A DNA stretch of 64,000 nucleotides from NCBI GenBank assembly GCA_020809705.1, contig CP085830.1, positions 310,001 through 374,000 of the forward strand. Reading direction: 5' to 3'. This stretch comes from Calonectria ilicicola. Its lineage: Eukaryota; Ascomycota; Sordariomycetes; Hypocreales; Nectriaceae. The translations under genes were made by a program, and so were the position numbers. This document shows, one piece after another, positions 10,093-22,380 of the stretch (the first letter of the stretch is position 1; the number at the start of each line of letters is the position of its first letter). Below the pieces are notes generated by a model. The model was not told the DNA's origin. It worked only from the letters and a program-made list of their open reading frames with translations, and made no database searches.

Positions 10093-11092
10093 TCATGGAA
10101 GCTCATTCATATTGGCAGGCCCATGGAGCTCGACTGGATGAGTCGTATCAGCCAGGAGCTCTGGTTCTTTAGGAGCAATATCAGTCACCTTAGTGACATC
10201 GGTGTCCGACTTGTGGGCTCTCCGCTTCTTCATAAACAGGACCACAACCACAACAATGATTGCAATCACTGCGAAACCAACACCTGCACCAATTCCAGCT
10301 TTTGCACCAGTGGACAAACCTTGTGTAGCTGACTGGTCATCGGACGAAGCAGTGGCGCTAGAACTGCTCTCCGCTCCAGTCGATGAAGATCTTAACGAAG
10401 ATTGTAAATCCGATGATTGGTGGATGATCTCAAAAAGAGGTGCGTATAGAAGCATGCTGCTCATTATAGAGACTGTTGCCAACGCTTCCCGCTCGTTTAT
10501 TTCAGCTGTGTTTGAGTTAATCGTCTCTGATTCGCTCGATACTGTCACTGCAACAGCTGTTGGAAGCTGCAGATAACTGAATCCATTGCTCCTTCCAGAT
10601 GAGCATTGCACCGCCGGAAACGATCCCGTTGACACCCATTGGTAGCATGTGTGTGCTCCATCGCTTTCGTAGTTGTACGTACAGGTGTAGCCTCTGGTGA
10701 CACGTTAGATTTGAATTTAGTTTGAATATGCTCGCGTCTCACGTCGGGCAACACCCAATGGCCGTCTCGTTGTCTTCCGGTTGGAATTGGAATGTGAATC
10801 CCTTAGTCCCAGTCGCAGAGCACATTTTTGTATAGCCCACAGGGCACGAGATACCGGGTGAGTATACACCCCATCCTCGGAGGGCCGCCTTGGTCTCTGT
10901 CACCGTACTCGCGCGAGGCGGCCAGCAGCTCGGGTTATCCTGGACGCCTTGGGCGTTGGCGGCGTTGTCACTGCACGACTGCCCTTGCCATCCCCAGTAG
11001 CAGCTCGCGCACGCTTGGATGACAACTCTACAGCTTTCTGGATAAGTGAAGGCGGTCGTCAATGGGCCCAAATTTGGTCGCGTCGTAGTCAT
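10093..11092 (-). CDS. cysteine-rich single-pass membrane protein
   Basis: Two exons (10743-11092, 10093-10693) give 316 residues. The N-terminal half has many Cys residues (CASCYWGW, CSD, SCWPP, CPVGYTKMCSA, GCCPTGYTC) and looks extracellular. A Ser-rich stalk follows (about 195-235), then a Gly-rich transmembrane helix and a KKRR stop-transfer, with a cytoplasmic tail of about 45 residues. I see no ordinary N-terminal signal peptide: the chain starts MTTTRPNLGPLTT. Many ascomycetes carry proteins of this design, with no assigned role; cell-wall sensing or surface contact is a guess. Confidence 0.75.
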
Positions 11093-12035
11093 CTTCTCTT
11101 CTGGGAAATTTTAGTCTGCGTGTTGATGATGTGCGAGAAGTTGAAGAAAAATATAGCTGAAAGGACAAAAACAAACGAGGCTGCGAGTGCTCGGGACCCG
11201 AGCTGAGTCTCATGTCCGTGTAATTACAACTCCAATGCCAACGAAACATTGTATAGTTGCAATAGATATTGTCTTATGAAATTACCAAGAACTAATATGC
11301 TAATGAGGATAAATTCTGGGGCTTAGATAAATGCCGGCGGCAGGGGTTTGCTTTTGTATTGGTTAACCTGTGCCGTCACGACGCCACGGCGTTGTAAGAA
11401 GCGGGGCGAAGTGCTTCTCAGCCAACCAGTGCGACGATCCGCGGCTGCATGTCTAATGAGTTGTCTTTGAGCAGGCCTTCTCTGCCTTTGTACAGCTTGC
11501 GGTGTGATGTATCTCTTCTGATTCATTAAGAGCATTGCTACTTGCACGCATCCATTTTGCCATTCGCACGTAAAAACAGGGTTTACCGAGACCCAACCAG
11601 GATCGTTAATACAGCCAGGTAGATAGCCCAGCTAATAGTTTAATTTAATAGGCCAACTTGCAGCAAACAATTAGGTTGCTAACTATGGCTAATTTGGATA
11701 TTGATCTTGCATAATGGCTCGGCTATAAGAGAGATTGAGTGTACTGGCCGAAAACCTCGATCAAGCCTCGGCGAGACATTTTTGGATGCGAATAATAAAA
11801 TGAATGCGTAAAAGTAGCAATACTCATCCAAAACTTTCATGGTCAGGATGTCCCAAAATGGGATGCAATCCTCGATATCGGAACAAAAGCGGGGTTGTCA
11901 ACATGCGCGTCTCATCGGCTAAACCGGCATCGGAAGTTGCGTGCTCGCAAAGCCCAGATAACATTTCGTTCCTTTCGAATCCTTTCATAATCTGCGTTCT
12001 AGGTAATCATAGTCCAACGACGACACTTTGCAGCG
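11093..12035. other. intergenic between divergent genes, no feature seen
   Basis: Shared upstream region of the Cys-rich membrane protein and the dehydrogenase-like gene. There are AT-rich patches near 11640-11730 but no recognised element. Confidence 0.45.
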
Positions 12036-13080
12036 ATGGCATCTGTCGCAAAAGTTGGCATTGTCTCCATTGGAGAGATGGGCGTGGGAATCGCCAAGCT
12101 ACTGTCTGCTCATGGCTACTCGGTTCTAACCAACATCACCGGCCGAAGGTATGCAGCTGGACAAGAGACATGCTCCCAAGTTTGTTCTAATGACCTCAAG
12201 TGAATACACACACAAGCGTGCGGCCACGGCCTCCATCACTCTGCTTGGAAGCGATGCTGAGCTTGCGACGCAGGCCGACTACATCCTCTCCATTGTGCCA
12301 CCCCGCGACGCCCTCGCGACCGCTAAGCGATTTACGGCTTTAGATCTTGGCGGCAGGCCAACGCCACTTTATTACCTTGATCTCAACGCCGTGAGCCCGA
12401 GTCTCGTGCGCACAATCCGAGACGAGTTTACGCAAAACGCGCCCGCGGTGAAGTTCGTTGACGGCGGCATTATCGGTGGCCCACCAAGCGTCATTGACCA
12501 AGCCAAGGGCAGCCTGGTCAGTGAGTCCACTGAACCTGGCACTAACTGGAAACGCCCTTCAATTCCCATTTCAGGTCCGCACCCATTACCCAACGATCAC
12601 CTTGCAAAAGTCCTCAACACAACCTATCTTGGGCCCGAGGTAGGCGCATCGAGTGGCTTGAAATGTTGCTTCGCATCTCTCACCAAGGGATTGACTGCCT
12701 TGGCGATCCAGTCATTCACGACTGCCGAGTCACTGGGTGTGTATTCTGAGTTACAGCGCCACCTAGAGCTTTTCCAGCCTGCATTGCAAAAGTCGACAAC
12801 TGGCATGGTCCCCGGGATACCACCAAAGGCTGGTCGCTGGGTTGAAGAGATGCGAGAGATTGGGAAGTGTTTCGGCGAGGATGGAGGGTGGGATAATGTG
12901 AAGGGCGACGATGACGCAAATATTTACAAACACGTCGCTGAAGTATACAGGACCATCGCTGATGACACCATTTTGGGGAAAGAGAGACAGGAACATCGAG
13001 AGAGGGGAACGACGGCAAACGATGTCGCCGTCGTGTTAGCAGAAGCGTTGAATGACAACAAGACCTCAAAGGACACTTAA
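12036..13080 (+). CDS. 6-phosphogluconate-dehydrogenase-like NAD-binding protein with DUF1932
   Basis: Two exons (12036-12148, 12201-13080) give 330 residues. The N-terminus has a Rossmann start (VGIVSIGEMGVGIAKLL) and the SIVPPRDALATA strand typical of beta-hydroxyacid dehydrogenases. The FVDGGIIGGPP segment follows. The C-terminal domain carries SGLKCCFASLTKG with the family's catalytic-type Lys and matches the DUF1932 domain. The family oxidises 3-hydroxy acids using NAD(P), but no substrate is assigned for fungal members. I considered an intron at 12520-12574 and rejected it, because TNWKRPSIPISGP within it matches family sequence. Confidence 0.85.
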
Positions 13081-13139
13081 ACATAGACAATTTATTTCAT
13101 ACATAAGTTTCATTACTCAAGTCATATTGCGACGATTCA

Positions 13140-14191
13140 TCACCATCCCCACTGCTGACCACTTACCACCTTGCCCACGTCTTCAGCTACAAGCCTCTCA
13201 ATAGCAATTCCAGGATGGTAGTCATTGAACCACAGCTAATAATTTGTTAGCTTATTGTCTAGAATTTTAATTTAAGAATACCTACGCAGGAGACACCATC
13301 CGAATTATAACAAGTGGGATTAGGCGCCCCGTACGCGCTCGGGTTCTCAATTGCTCTGTTGAACGCTGGTGCGGTATCAATCACGGCACCGACGATGTCA
13401 GAATTGGCGCTTGCGAATGTGCTAAAGCCCTCAACTAGAAGCTCATTGAATGTCTTGATAGCGGTTATCAGAAGCGCATTTGAGTCGGAACCCTGCTGTA
13501 GCATTAATGGGGTCAAGTTGGTCGCTATTGGAAGGGTTAGTTGCATTTTCAATTTAGGTCGCTGACCGCGCTTGCTTACGTGGAACAGTCAAGAGGGCAA
13601 ATTTTCGAAACCCAGCATCGTATAGCTTTTGAAGCAGCCCGAAATACCTGGCCACGGTCCTTTCCAGAATTTCACGCGAGTTTTCGTACCAGAAGGAATT
13701 GCCCACATCATTCACGCCCATCCAAACGCCCACCAAGGCATTCGATGCAGTCCACGGCACGGCTCCGCCCTTTTGATTGATGAAATTAAGCAGATTATCG
13801 ACCTGGTCGTCCATGCAGACCACGGTCGGTGTATAGGGCGCGATAATGTCGGCATCAACGGTTGCGCCGCCATAGGCAAGGTTGTATGAAAGGGTGAGAG
13901 AAGTATTGACTTCAGCTACTAGGCTGCCAATCCAACTTATTCCGCCAGACGCCGTCCACCCGGGGAAAGCAGGGTTCCCTATAGGGTTTGCCTCAGATGG
14001 TGCTTCACCATTTATATCAAATCCTGTCTGCGAATATGAGTCGCCGCTGTTCCTAGTCAGTCATGAATGTGCACCATAGCCCCAATCGGAACCCACAATG
14101 TAATGAGATATTTGGGGCCTGAAGAGACAGGCGCGGCCTGGGCCTGCAACCTGATGATGGTCATTGCGGCGAAAAGAGATTTGAGTTGCAT
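13140..14191 (-). CDS. secreted SGNH-type acetylesterase, CE16-like
   Basis: Four exons (14097-14191, 13580-14046, 13286-13524, 13140-13235) join to 298 residues. A signal peptide (about 1-20) precedes [10 protein letters not shown] with nucleophile Ser35 (block I). GVWMGVND supplies the Asn of block III and FNDYHPG the Asp272/His274 pair. The pattern fits family CE16 acetylesterases, which remove acetyl groups from xylo- and other oligosaccharides outside the cell. The third junction restores the catalytic His region, and all splice signals are canonical. A role in plant-polymer use is inferred from the family only. Confidence 0.87.
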
Positions 14192-15313
14192 CTTGTGATT
14201 TTGAGCGGGGGTATTTTATTGGGGATGGAAGTGAGACAAAAAAGCCCTATACTAAAAACATGAGACATCAAGATGCAGTAAATTTAGCACAATCCGCAAT
14301 TATTATAATATTTCTCTTCATGTGGAGTCGTATGTCTTGTCGAATTAGCTCCGATTGATGGCGCTACTTGCCTGACCAATACAGCAACTCGGGGCCCTTC
14401 TTCCGCCTAGCCAGCAAACCCAGTTGCTGCAGCGGCTAAAGTGGAGAGCCAAAGTAGTGGACGAAAGAAAAGGTGCACAATTTCCTCTTATATTTTTTTT
14501 CTTTTGCCTCAAAGCGCTGTTACACCATCATATCGATATCTGCTGGTTATCTCAAAGCGTTGCGATATTGAAGCAATATTAAATTTCTCACAACACTACC
14601 GGGCGCTCGACAGACACTGCTAATTACCCAATGGTGTCCCAAAAACCCAAATCCCAGCCTTGATTCCAATGGCATCAATTCAATTGGTCGACTCACATGA
14701 TCGGCGAAGAACAATGAATTCAGCTATAATCCATTGGACAAACATGGGCTCTCTGATGCATTAATTGCAGCCAATGTCTAAGGCCATCGGGCCTTTTTTG
14801 TTTTGTTTTGTTTGTTGTTCACCTAACCGGTTGCATGGTGCTGCATCGACCAACGGCCACAGCAGCTCCGTTACCGAATTTAGCGCTCTCATTGGCCCTT
14901 CCATCGCTCATTAGGGGAGAAGAGGGGCTATTAAGACCCATTTCCCCTGTAGTTATCCCCGCATCTCGGGTCCTCATGGTCGGATCGAAGGGAGAAATCT
15001 GGCGTCGGTCCGCCTTTCCGTCACCAAAAAGCTTCTCCTCATTAGTTTTGTAAACCACTCCCAAAAGGTTTAAAGACGGATATTAATGCTCCGTGATCAC
15101 ATGCGGATAAATTATCTTTATTCACATTGGCCTGCGGTAATTCTACGAATTTATTTGGATGCGACGAACACAGCGTCCATCATGGCAAAGGTGGCCATGA
15201 AGAACAATGCCTGACATACCCTTTGCCCAATCCCCAGTCTATACTCTCCAACAAAAAATGCCAACACTTCGGTGTATTTTATCATTTGAATTAACTTATA
15301 ATATGTTTTCTTT
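14192..15313. other. intergenic, no gene supported
   Basis: Short open frames occur (for example at 14808-15053) without motif, signal peptide or splice support. A TTTTG-repeat tract lies near 14795-14818. Nothing else was recognised. Confidence 0.45.
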
Positions 15314-16775
15314 TTAATTTCCCTTGCTATTGTACATTTTCCCATGCAGCCCAGCCTCGTACGGAGGTGGCGCAGACGTCTCATCCACGTGCAATGACGA
15401 TATCACATCGCCGCCTGTAGAAGTGCTGTGAGATGCATCCTGAGATGGGGTCGCCCTCCTTGAGGCTTCCGGTTGCCCAGAATTTTGTAGTGGGATGGAG
15501 TTGGTCGGTTTGTTTAGATATCTATTGCGACCTCTTCTTTTCAAGAAACACATTCCCAGACACACAACTAGAACACCAACCACAGACCCAACCACTGCAC
15601 CAGCGATTACACCAGCACTTGGCCCGTGATGCTTCGAGTTACCATCACTTTCAGCGGTCCCTGTTGCGCCTGCTCCAGTGCGAGCTGCCGTAACATGAAC
15701 TTCTTCTGTCACTTCGCCTCTTGCAGCACTGCAATAAAGGTCAAAGAGGTCATTTGCTGAGTTGAGGTTATCCAAGACTTGTGTCTGGCATTTGTATCTA
15801 ACGCCCGCAGACATGCTACTAGAGACATATCTCGACATTTTGTTCTTGATGCAAACACATGAGGCCATTTCCTGGGGGCCCATACTGGGGCAATAATTGT
15901 AAGTTAGTGGGTTGATGGCCGATATGACAACACTCTGGACGCAGCTAGAAAGCGACTGATACTGCGGCATCTCGCTAATAAAATATGTCATATCTCCTGG
16001 TGGGTTGGTCATGGTGGGCAAAGATGTCGTACCCTCATTCATCTTGCAATATGCCGCAAAAAAGGCTTCAGCTGAGCTAACATCAGCGGTGTTGGAATTG
16101 CAGGCGGCCTCAACCCTTGACTTGATCTCATTAGTTATTGAGGCAGAATTCTTTACTGTGTCACACGCGCAGGGTGCCAAGTCGGTCGGGAGTGGTGGAC
16201 AAGCAGTATTTGTCTGAACAGAAGTTAGATAGTTGGTTAGCGCCGAAGGAATCCAACATCACCGACATTTCCTTGAACAACCCAAGAAACCACACTAGAT
16301 GCGCACCGTGCCAATTCGCTGTAGTGATCTAATTCGAAAATGTATGACGACACGGGATGGGCCGGTGCTGGGAACGTCGTGGTAGTGTCCTGATTGCAAT
16401 ACGCGTCCAGGACTGTTGATGCAGATGACTGATCCCTACTTGTGGGATATGAAGACATGTAGCCGCAGTTCCAATTCACATAAGATGAAATTGATTTGGC
16501 CACTTCATCATGCCGTTTTGTGCAAATGCACGATTGCAATTCAGTGGCGGACGATGGGCATGACTGGCTAGACGATTGTGCTCCAATGGCGCTGGAGACA
16601 GCCTTCGCGGCGCATGGTGCCTGCAATGATCTGATTAGGAAGAAGCATTGATAAATCCGGTGGGGTGTTTTACCAGGGCATCATAGATTGGGAGGTCTGT
16701 GACGTAGGCAATGTCTTCAGCACCAACCCATGCAGGTATGAGGAACAATGCGGATAACGCCACCACGCGATGCAT
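15314..16775 (-). CDS. surface protein with three tandem six-cysteine repeats and one transmembrane helix
   Basis: Three exons (16674-16775, 16267-16620, 15314-16213) give 451 residues. After a signal peptide (1-19), three related units of about 75 residues follow (near 35-110, 137-208 and 235-312). Each has the cysteine order C, CP, C-x-C, C, YC, recalling CFEM-like domains but with six rather than eight Cys. A Gly/Val-rich transmembrane segment (near 345-368), KRRGRNR and a Ser/Pro-rich cytoplasmic tail end the protein. The second intron uses a weak GTCGGT donor, so residues at that junction are the least certain. An upstream in-frame ATG at 16853 would bury the signal peptide, so 16775 was preferred. 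The function is unknown; adhesion or sensing is plausible. Confidence 0.72.
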
Positions 16776-17554
16776 TTTAGATGTATTTTGACCAGCGCAA
16801 AGATAGTTAAGGTTAAAGACAAGAAACACTCTCGAGATGCGTGTTTGGTCCATGTTTAATTAATAGGCACGCATATTCCGCCCACGGAATCCAGGGGCCA
16901 CTTGGATCCCTGCCAGCTGAACTTTTAGTACTGGGGGTATGCTCCAAGATCGACAACAAACTGAGGGAAATTCTCGTTGCCCAAGGAGCGAATAGTGTGA
17001 AGAGACGAAAATTTTTATGATGTTGTTAAATAATTGTCATTGCTTCTATATAGGCGTACATACTCTCGAGTCTACGTGGTAACAAGTCAATCATCTGTAG
17101 AAACTAGCTAACGCGCCACGATCGAAAGCCAAGATGGGCACACGTCGGTATCTGACACCGCTCCACTCAGGCACACGTGGGACGATTATTGCCTCAATCC
17201 TGCAAGCTGGTTGGCCATTTGGACCGCTGTTGCTTCAGGGGTCGGTCGCCCAACAAGGCACATTTCATCGTCTCCTGCGTCTCAAACCCGGTAAACCCGG
17301 ATAGGCGGGCTTGGCAAAGTGCTAGAACGCCCGATCGAGTATATTCGAAGGGCTGGAATCACCAACTTTGAAGGAGTCGGGTTTCTGCGGAGGACTGTCG
17401 ACTACTGGCTAGCCCAACACGCCACGAGAAAACGCGTTCTGAATCGGTTGTGAACTACTAGTGGTCTTGGTAGGTCACGTGCTGCCGCTAATCACACATA
17501 GCCACCAGCAAGTTGTGTCTGACAAAACTAAGGTATCACACACTATCTACTACT
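16776..17554. other. intergenic between divergent genes
   Basis: Upstream region of the three-repeat surface protein and of the F-box gene. No gene or recognised regulatory element is seen. Confidence 0.45.
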
Positions 17555-18808
17555 ATGGTCTCTATTCTCCATCTTCCCGTCGAACTCGCATCGCTCATAG
17601 TTAAGGAGCTTCCTGATGAGAGTCTTGTTCAGCTCCGTTTGGTATGCAGGAAAACAGCTGCATGGACGAACGATCGGTTTGTCACCGCGTTTTTCCAGAC
17701 CCGACGTGTTATGCTGGAACAGCGAAGCCTGAAGACACTTGATGCTATATCACAACATGCCGTCTTTGGGCCATGCATTCAAACTGTTGAAATTTACATT
17801 TCACACCTTGTTCCTCATGATGAGCTCGGCGGTCTCTGTCACGTAATATCAAAGTTTGACTATCCTGATCCCACCAAACACAAGGACGACAAGTGCCTTA
17901 ATCAGGAGCAGTATTCCAAGCATTTCACCCACCAAGAGAAGCTAATCCAAACCGGATTTGCTGCCACGTGCTTGGCCCAAGTCATGAAGCGTCTCGCCCA
18001 CTGCAACAAGATCCATGTTCGTGACGCTTCGGATTATTTCCCTTGGGGGTGGCGTCAGTTGGTTCAGGAAATTGGCATCAGACCGCAAAGAACACTTGTC
18101 TACCAGTCACAATATAGCATACAATTTGTTCGCCATCTTCTACACGCTGTTTTTACAGCTATTGCCAGGAGCAATCTACAGGCTGAGACACTCCAAATTT
18201 CCATCGGCGACCATTTCGGCTTGAGCAGCTCGATAAATCCCAGCATACTTACTGGACTAGACCTACCTCAACTTGTTCAAATTCGCCATGTCATCCTATG
18301 CCTTCTTCCGGGATATGGCAATAATTATTCCCCGAATAACCCCGGTACTTGGGCTGCTGAACTGGCCCAATTCTTCCAGCTCCTCCCGAGCCTCTCCAAG
18401 CTTGAATTGGAGTCTGAGTGCTTTTCTGACATGGATGATGTGGATTGGTTCTCGGGTTTCTGCTTCGAAGCTTATATCCCAAACTTGCAGTCTTTGACGC
18501 TGAAAATGCTGGTTTGCACAAGCCATGAGATGGCATACTTTTTGCTACGTCACCGAGCGACACTTAGGCACCTTTTCTTCGACTACTTTGAACTTAGCGA
18601 TGGAACCCCTGATATTAGCTGGCATCAACTTCTTCAAAAGCTGCGGGGTAGGTTATCGAGTGATACTTATCTGAGAATGTCTGGCTGTCTTGGTGAGTCC
18701 TATTGTATTCATGACGGCACCGGTTTACCAGAAACTCTTGAGGCTACAGGAACACAGGACATAGACAATATATTATCTTTGTTATCAGAGCCTGGTCTTT
18801 GGGAGTAA
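17555..18808 (+). CDS. F-box domain protein
   Basis: Single exon, 417 residues. An N-terminal F-box (LHLPVELASLIVKEL-PDESLVQLRLVCR, about 5-32) is followed by a leucine-rich region with irregular LRR-like strands (LPSLSKLELES, IPNLQSLTLKML). Such proteins present substrates to SCF ubiquitin ligases through Skp1; the substrate is unknown. The ATG at 17555 puts the F-box at the very start as usual. The gene is the last one before the transposon island, about 1 kb from its left edge. Confidence 0.85.
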   Translation: MVSILHLPVELASLIVKELPDESLVQLRLVCRKTAAWTNDRFVTAFFQTRRVMLEQRSLKTLDAISQHAVFGPCIQTVEIYISHLVPHDELGGLCHVISKFDYPDPTKHKDDKCLNQEQYSKHFTHQEKLIQTGFAATCLAQVMKRLAHCNKIHVRDASDYFPWGWRQLVQEIGIRPQRTLVYQSQYSIQFVRHLLHAVFTAIARSNLQAETLQISIGDHFGLSSSINPSILTGLDLPQLVQIRHVILCLLPGYGNNYSPNNPGTWAAELAQFFQLLPSLSKLELESECFSDMDDVDWFSGFCFEAYIPNLQSLTLKMLVCTSHEMAYFLLRHRATLRHLFFDYFELSDGTPDISWHQLLQKLRGRLSSDTYLRMSGCLGESYCIHDGTGLPETLEATGTQDIDNILSLLSEPGLWE

Positions 18809-19794
18809 CGAAAGTATTTAGAGAATTCCTTAGCTCTTTATAGAAGCTTGCTTTTAGGAGAGATTTTTGCGGGTGTAATCTTTGGGCGATTTTGCATTAT
18901 GATGTTTGCATTTGGCATTATCAATTCTTCTGCCTTATTTTAGTCATATTTTCGTCAGCATCAGTTCAAGCACGAGACAGAAACTGACAGTATTTGGATC
19001 CTTTTGCTCTCCTTATTTACCGTACATTTTGTTGATATATTGGCAGAACAGGCATTTGACCAGCTTGATCACCGGAATCTTCTAATATGTAGTAGTTTAC
19101 CTGAGACTTCGAGTCCACCACTTCTCAGTCTGAGCCTTAATGAACTCTGCCAGCCTCTAAAAACTTCCCTAAACCAGTAGCTCCCAAATAGTATTGACCT
19201 TTGCCAGAGTGAGTGGTATTGGAGGTGCATTGATCAGCTCACCTAAGTCAACTGCTATCAGCCAATACTTCAACCAGCGTCAGGGCCTTGCACCGAAAAT
19301 TGCTACAATAGTATTGGTGTTATATTTTCACCACTCCTACAAGCAATTCTTTCCATGACTGGATTTGCCTGGAGTAGGCGAATTCTAGGCTTCATCTTAT
19401 TACTGCTTGCAACTCCATTTAAAGTATTTGTCAATGCACGCCCTCCACCAAGCACTCGAATAGCATCCATCAGACCAAGATAAGAGTATTTCAGTATCAG
19501 AGGTAAAATGAGCGATCTGCTCAGCTGCTGAAGCTAATCACGCGACAAGGTGAGCGATGTGGGCCATGCATTGATGTAGATTGCTGGAGTCAAGGCGTTG
19601 TTAGCGTGGGCTAGGCTCCTGCTCCCATTGGCAGATGTACGTATGCACAATCCGATATGATTCTGAGATGAATCTTAAGGAGGGTACGCACCGCAAAATT
19701 TGCTTTTGATAACTGCACTCGCTGTGTTACTTTTGACTGGGTTCATAACAGTCAACCAAAATGACTAAATAAGTAAAGACTTTTCTTGGCAATT
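18809..19794. other. gene-free flank of the transposon island
   Basis: Moderately AT-rich with no coding pattern on either strand. It ends at the ATTAT target duplication of the copia-type element. I could not tell whether it holds decayed gene or repeat remnants. Confidence 0.4.
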
Positions 19795-19799
19795 ATTAT
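19795..19799. repeat. target-site duplication ATTAT (left)
   Basis: Matches ATTAT at 34523-34527 on the other side of the copia-type element. The left boundary can slide about 3 bp because of an ATTATTAT run. Confidence 0.65.
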
Positions 19800-19971
19800 C
19801 ACACTTTGGTCATTGGGTCATAACGAGAGATTGAAAGAGCCTTAATTCCTATGAAATAAAGAGCAGTCAACTATGTGTTTTATAGCTAGGTCCAGCCCTA
19901 ATTGGCTGTGGGGCTGCGACAATGCATTGAGGCTGTGAGGCCATTGAGGCCAGCTATAATTAGTCTTTATA
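19800..19971 (-). repeat. copia-type element, 3' LTR
   Basis: 172 bp, aligning without gaps to 34351-34522. Compared with that copy it carries more transitions near its inner end. Confidence 0.88.
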
Positions 19972-20424
19972 TACCCCCCATTCTATAGTCTGTTGTTGTG
20001 AATTGTTGAATGTTGTGAATAGCTTTATCTTTATTGCTGTAATTTTATATAAATAAATATAATAATTGAAATTGTTTTTTAGAGTGATATCTTAGGGGTA
20101 ATTATAAGGTTATGCTCCTTGGAGTATAAGAAACTTGGTTCTAAGTGATGTTTATGATTTAATATGGTTAAAGTTTATAAATATTATGGTTTTTTATGCT
20201 TATAGCCTTGCTTCTTTCTTCTTTATTTATCTTTAGCTTTAATATAATGGTCTAAGACTTCTTTCTTTTGCTTATAAGTGTGTATAATAGCTTTGTTTAT
20301 GCTTATTAATATTATATTCTAGCTTATTATTACTTGTTCTTAGTGCATTGCTATTAAGGGATCTAATCTTAAGCTAGTGTAAACTCCTTTGCTGTTTGCT
20401 CCTAAGTGTGTGCTTATAAGTATT

Positions 20425-20559
20425 TGTTATGACCTGGCCTGCGGGCACAGGGCTTACAGGGCTCTTAGGTGCTGTTAGGTGCTGCGATAATTGCCGCAAT
20501 AGCAGTTATTGACCAATCTTTTGCCCTATGGTACAGCGGTCAACAGCACAGCCGTTACA
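20425..20559. mobile_element. un-mutated solo-LTR-like insert, 135 bp
   Basis: Begins TGTTATGACC and ends GCCGTTACA (TG...CA termini), flanked by GTATT duplications at 20420-20424 and 20560-20564. Its base composition is balanced while everything around it is extremely AT-rich. This fits a solo LTR or small LTR-bounded element that entered after the host element was RIP-mutated. Orientation and family are unknown. Confidence 0.75.
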
Positions 20560-22149
20560 GTATTTCTATACTTACTTCCTATATTTTGTATAGTTAATCT
20601 ATATTCTATAATATGCTTAGATTGTTAAGCTTAGAACTTCTAGTTCTTAAGCTAAGACTTTAGGTTCTTGTGCTTTAGACTTTTCTTTTTATACTTGACC
20701 TTTGGCTTCTAGTGCTTTAGGAGTATTATTCAACTTGCTCTATAAGAATTGCCTATACTCTACTATTGCTGGAAAGGGTTAGCTTGAGAATTATTATATA
20801 GTGGAGGGATGTTCTAAGTGTTATATTACTTATAGAGTAAGTAATTATTAATATTATTTTTAATATACTTATATTAGCTGGTTTTATGCTTTATTATTAA
20901 TTTATAAGTAATTATTAAGTACTTATACCTTTAATATATTATTTTATTATTACTTTAAATAATAAAGAGTATTAAGTAAGTAAGTATTATTTAATCTATT
21001 TAAAGCTTTATATTAATTAATTATATAAATAATAATTTATATAAAGTATATCTTTTATTTACTTATAAAGATCTTAAATAAAAGTTTTAAGCTTTTTAAG
21101 TAAGATATTGGTAAGGTGATTATTTAGAGAGTAAGTAAAGGAAAGTCCTAAAGTATTATTAATAATTTAAAAAATAATATTTATATATTTATATTTTATT
21201 TAATAAATTTATAAATATTATTATTATTTAAAGTATACTTAAAGAATAATATAATATATAGTTTAATAGTTTTAAATATTGCTTAAGAAAGAGCTAAAAT
21301 AAGCTTAATTTAGTAAATTGTTTTTCTTTGTATATTACTTTTGCTTTACTTGGTTAAGGTTTATTATATTTAATAGTGCTTGAAATTGCTTAAAGTGCTA
21401 CTATAATAGTGCTTTGATGAGTTTATTAGTAGGTATTTGCCTTATTTCTAGATAAGTTATTTTAAAGGAGCTTTTTTTATACTTTTAATATAATTATATA
21501 TTTATAATATTAATATATTATAATTAGATTATTATTTAATTATCTTTTTTAATAATAAGTTATATAATTTAGAGGTTATTATACTATAGATTCTAATCTA
21601 CCTTTAGGTTAAAGTATATTTTATTAAAAAAGTACTTTAAATTAATTGTTTCCTTTGTGGTATGTTTTAAAGTAAGTATTTTTACCTTTATTATTAATAT
21701 GGTTATAATGGCTTGGCGGGTGGTCTTCCATATAACTAGTTTACTAAATAGGCTTATTATATAGTCTTATAAAGACCTTTATATTTTAGGGTTATTAGTG
21801 AAAGAAGTATTACTAGCGATTATTATAGCCTGTAATTTACTGCTTTAATTATATTAAATTATGAGGTCTTATATTATAAAGAGATATTAAATAGCTTGGT
21901 CAGTAGTGTTTTAGTGTTTCTGACTTGGGTTGGTAAGAAAATGGGATAATGATAATGCTGTAAATGTAAGGTCCGGTCTAATCATTATTACTATATATAG
22001 TAAAGAACTGACTTTTTTTAATATATCTTTATTTCCTATGTAGTTGCTTGATCTTGTCTTTTAGCTAGTTTTATTATTAGAATTAGTATATTAAGGTGAG
22101 TATTTATAATATTTAATTTAAACTTTGTAGTTATTTTCTTAATATATGA

Positions 22150-22380
22150 ATTATAAGATAGATATATCTTGTGCTTTATGCGGTCTTGAATTATCTTTAT
22201 ATCTAGGAATTATTATATATTGTCTTTATCTAAGATCTTATATATTTTCTTAATACCTTTTATTATTTCTAATACTATAGATATATTATTTCTATAATAT
22301 AATACTAGAATATTATTTATAAAAAATATAATAAATATATTATAAGCTTTAGTATAAAATAGGTAAGGCTCTTTTAAGCT
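22150..22380 (-). pseudogene. decayed copia reverse transcriptase
   Basis: Reading the minus strand through two stops gives a hydrophobic FIIFF-INN-ILVLY box, the RT active site with both Asp codons changed to Asn as G-to-A transitions do. The IKGIKKIYKI and FLDIKIIQDR segments follow, as in copia polymerases. Confidence 0.75.

Noticed and set aside
12520..12574. possible second intron (GTCAGT...TTTCAG) in the 6-phosphogluconate-dehydrogenase-like gene
   Set aside because: The segment encodes W-RPSIP-SGP, which fits family sequence, and the frame stays open through it.
14808..15053. 81-codon open frame with a mirrored frame on the other strand
   Set aside because: Both strands are open over the same bases, which indicates composition rather than coding.
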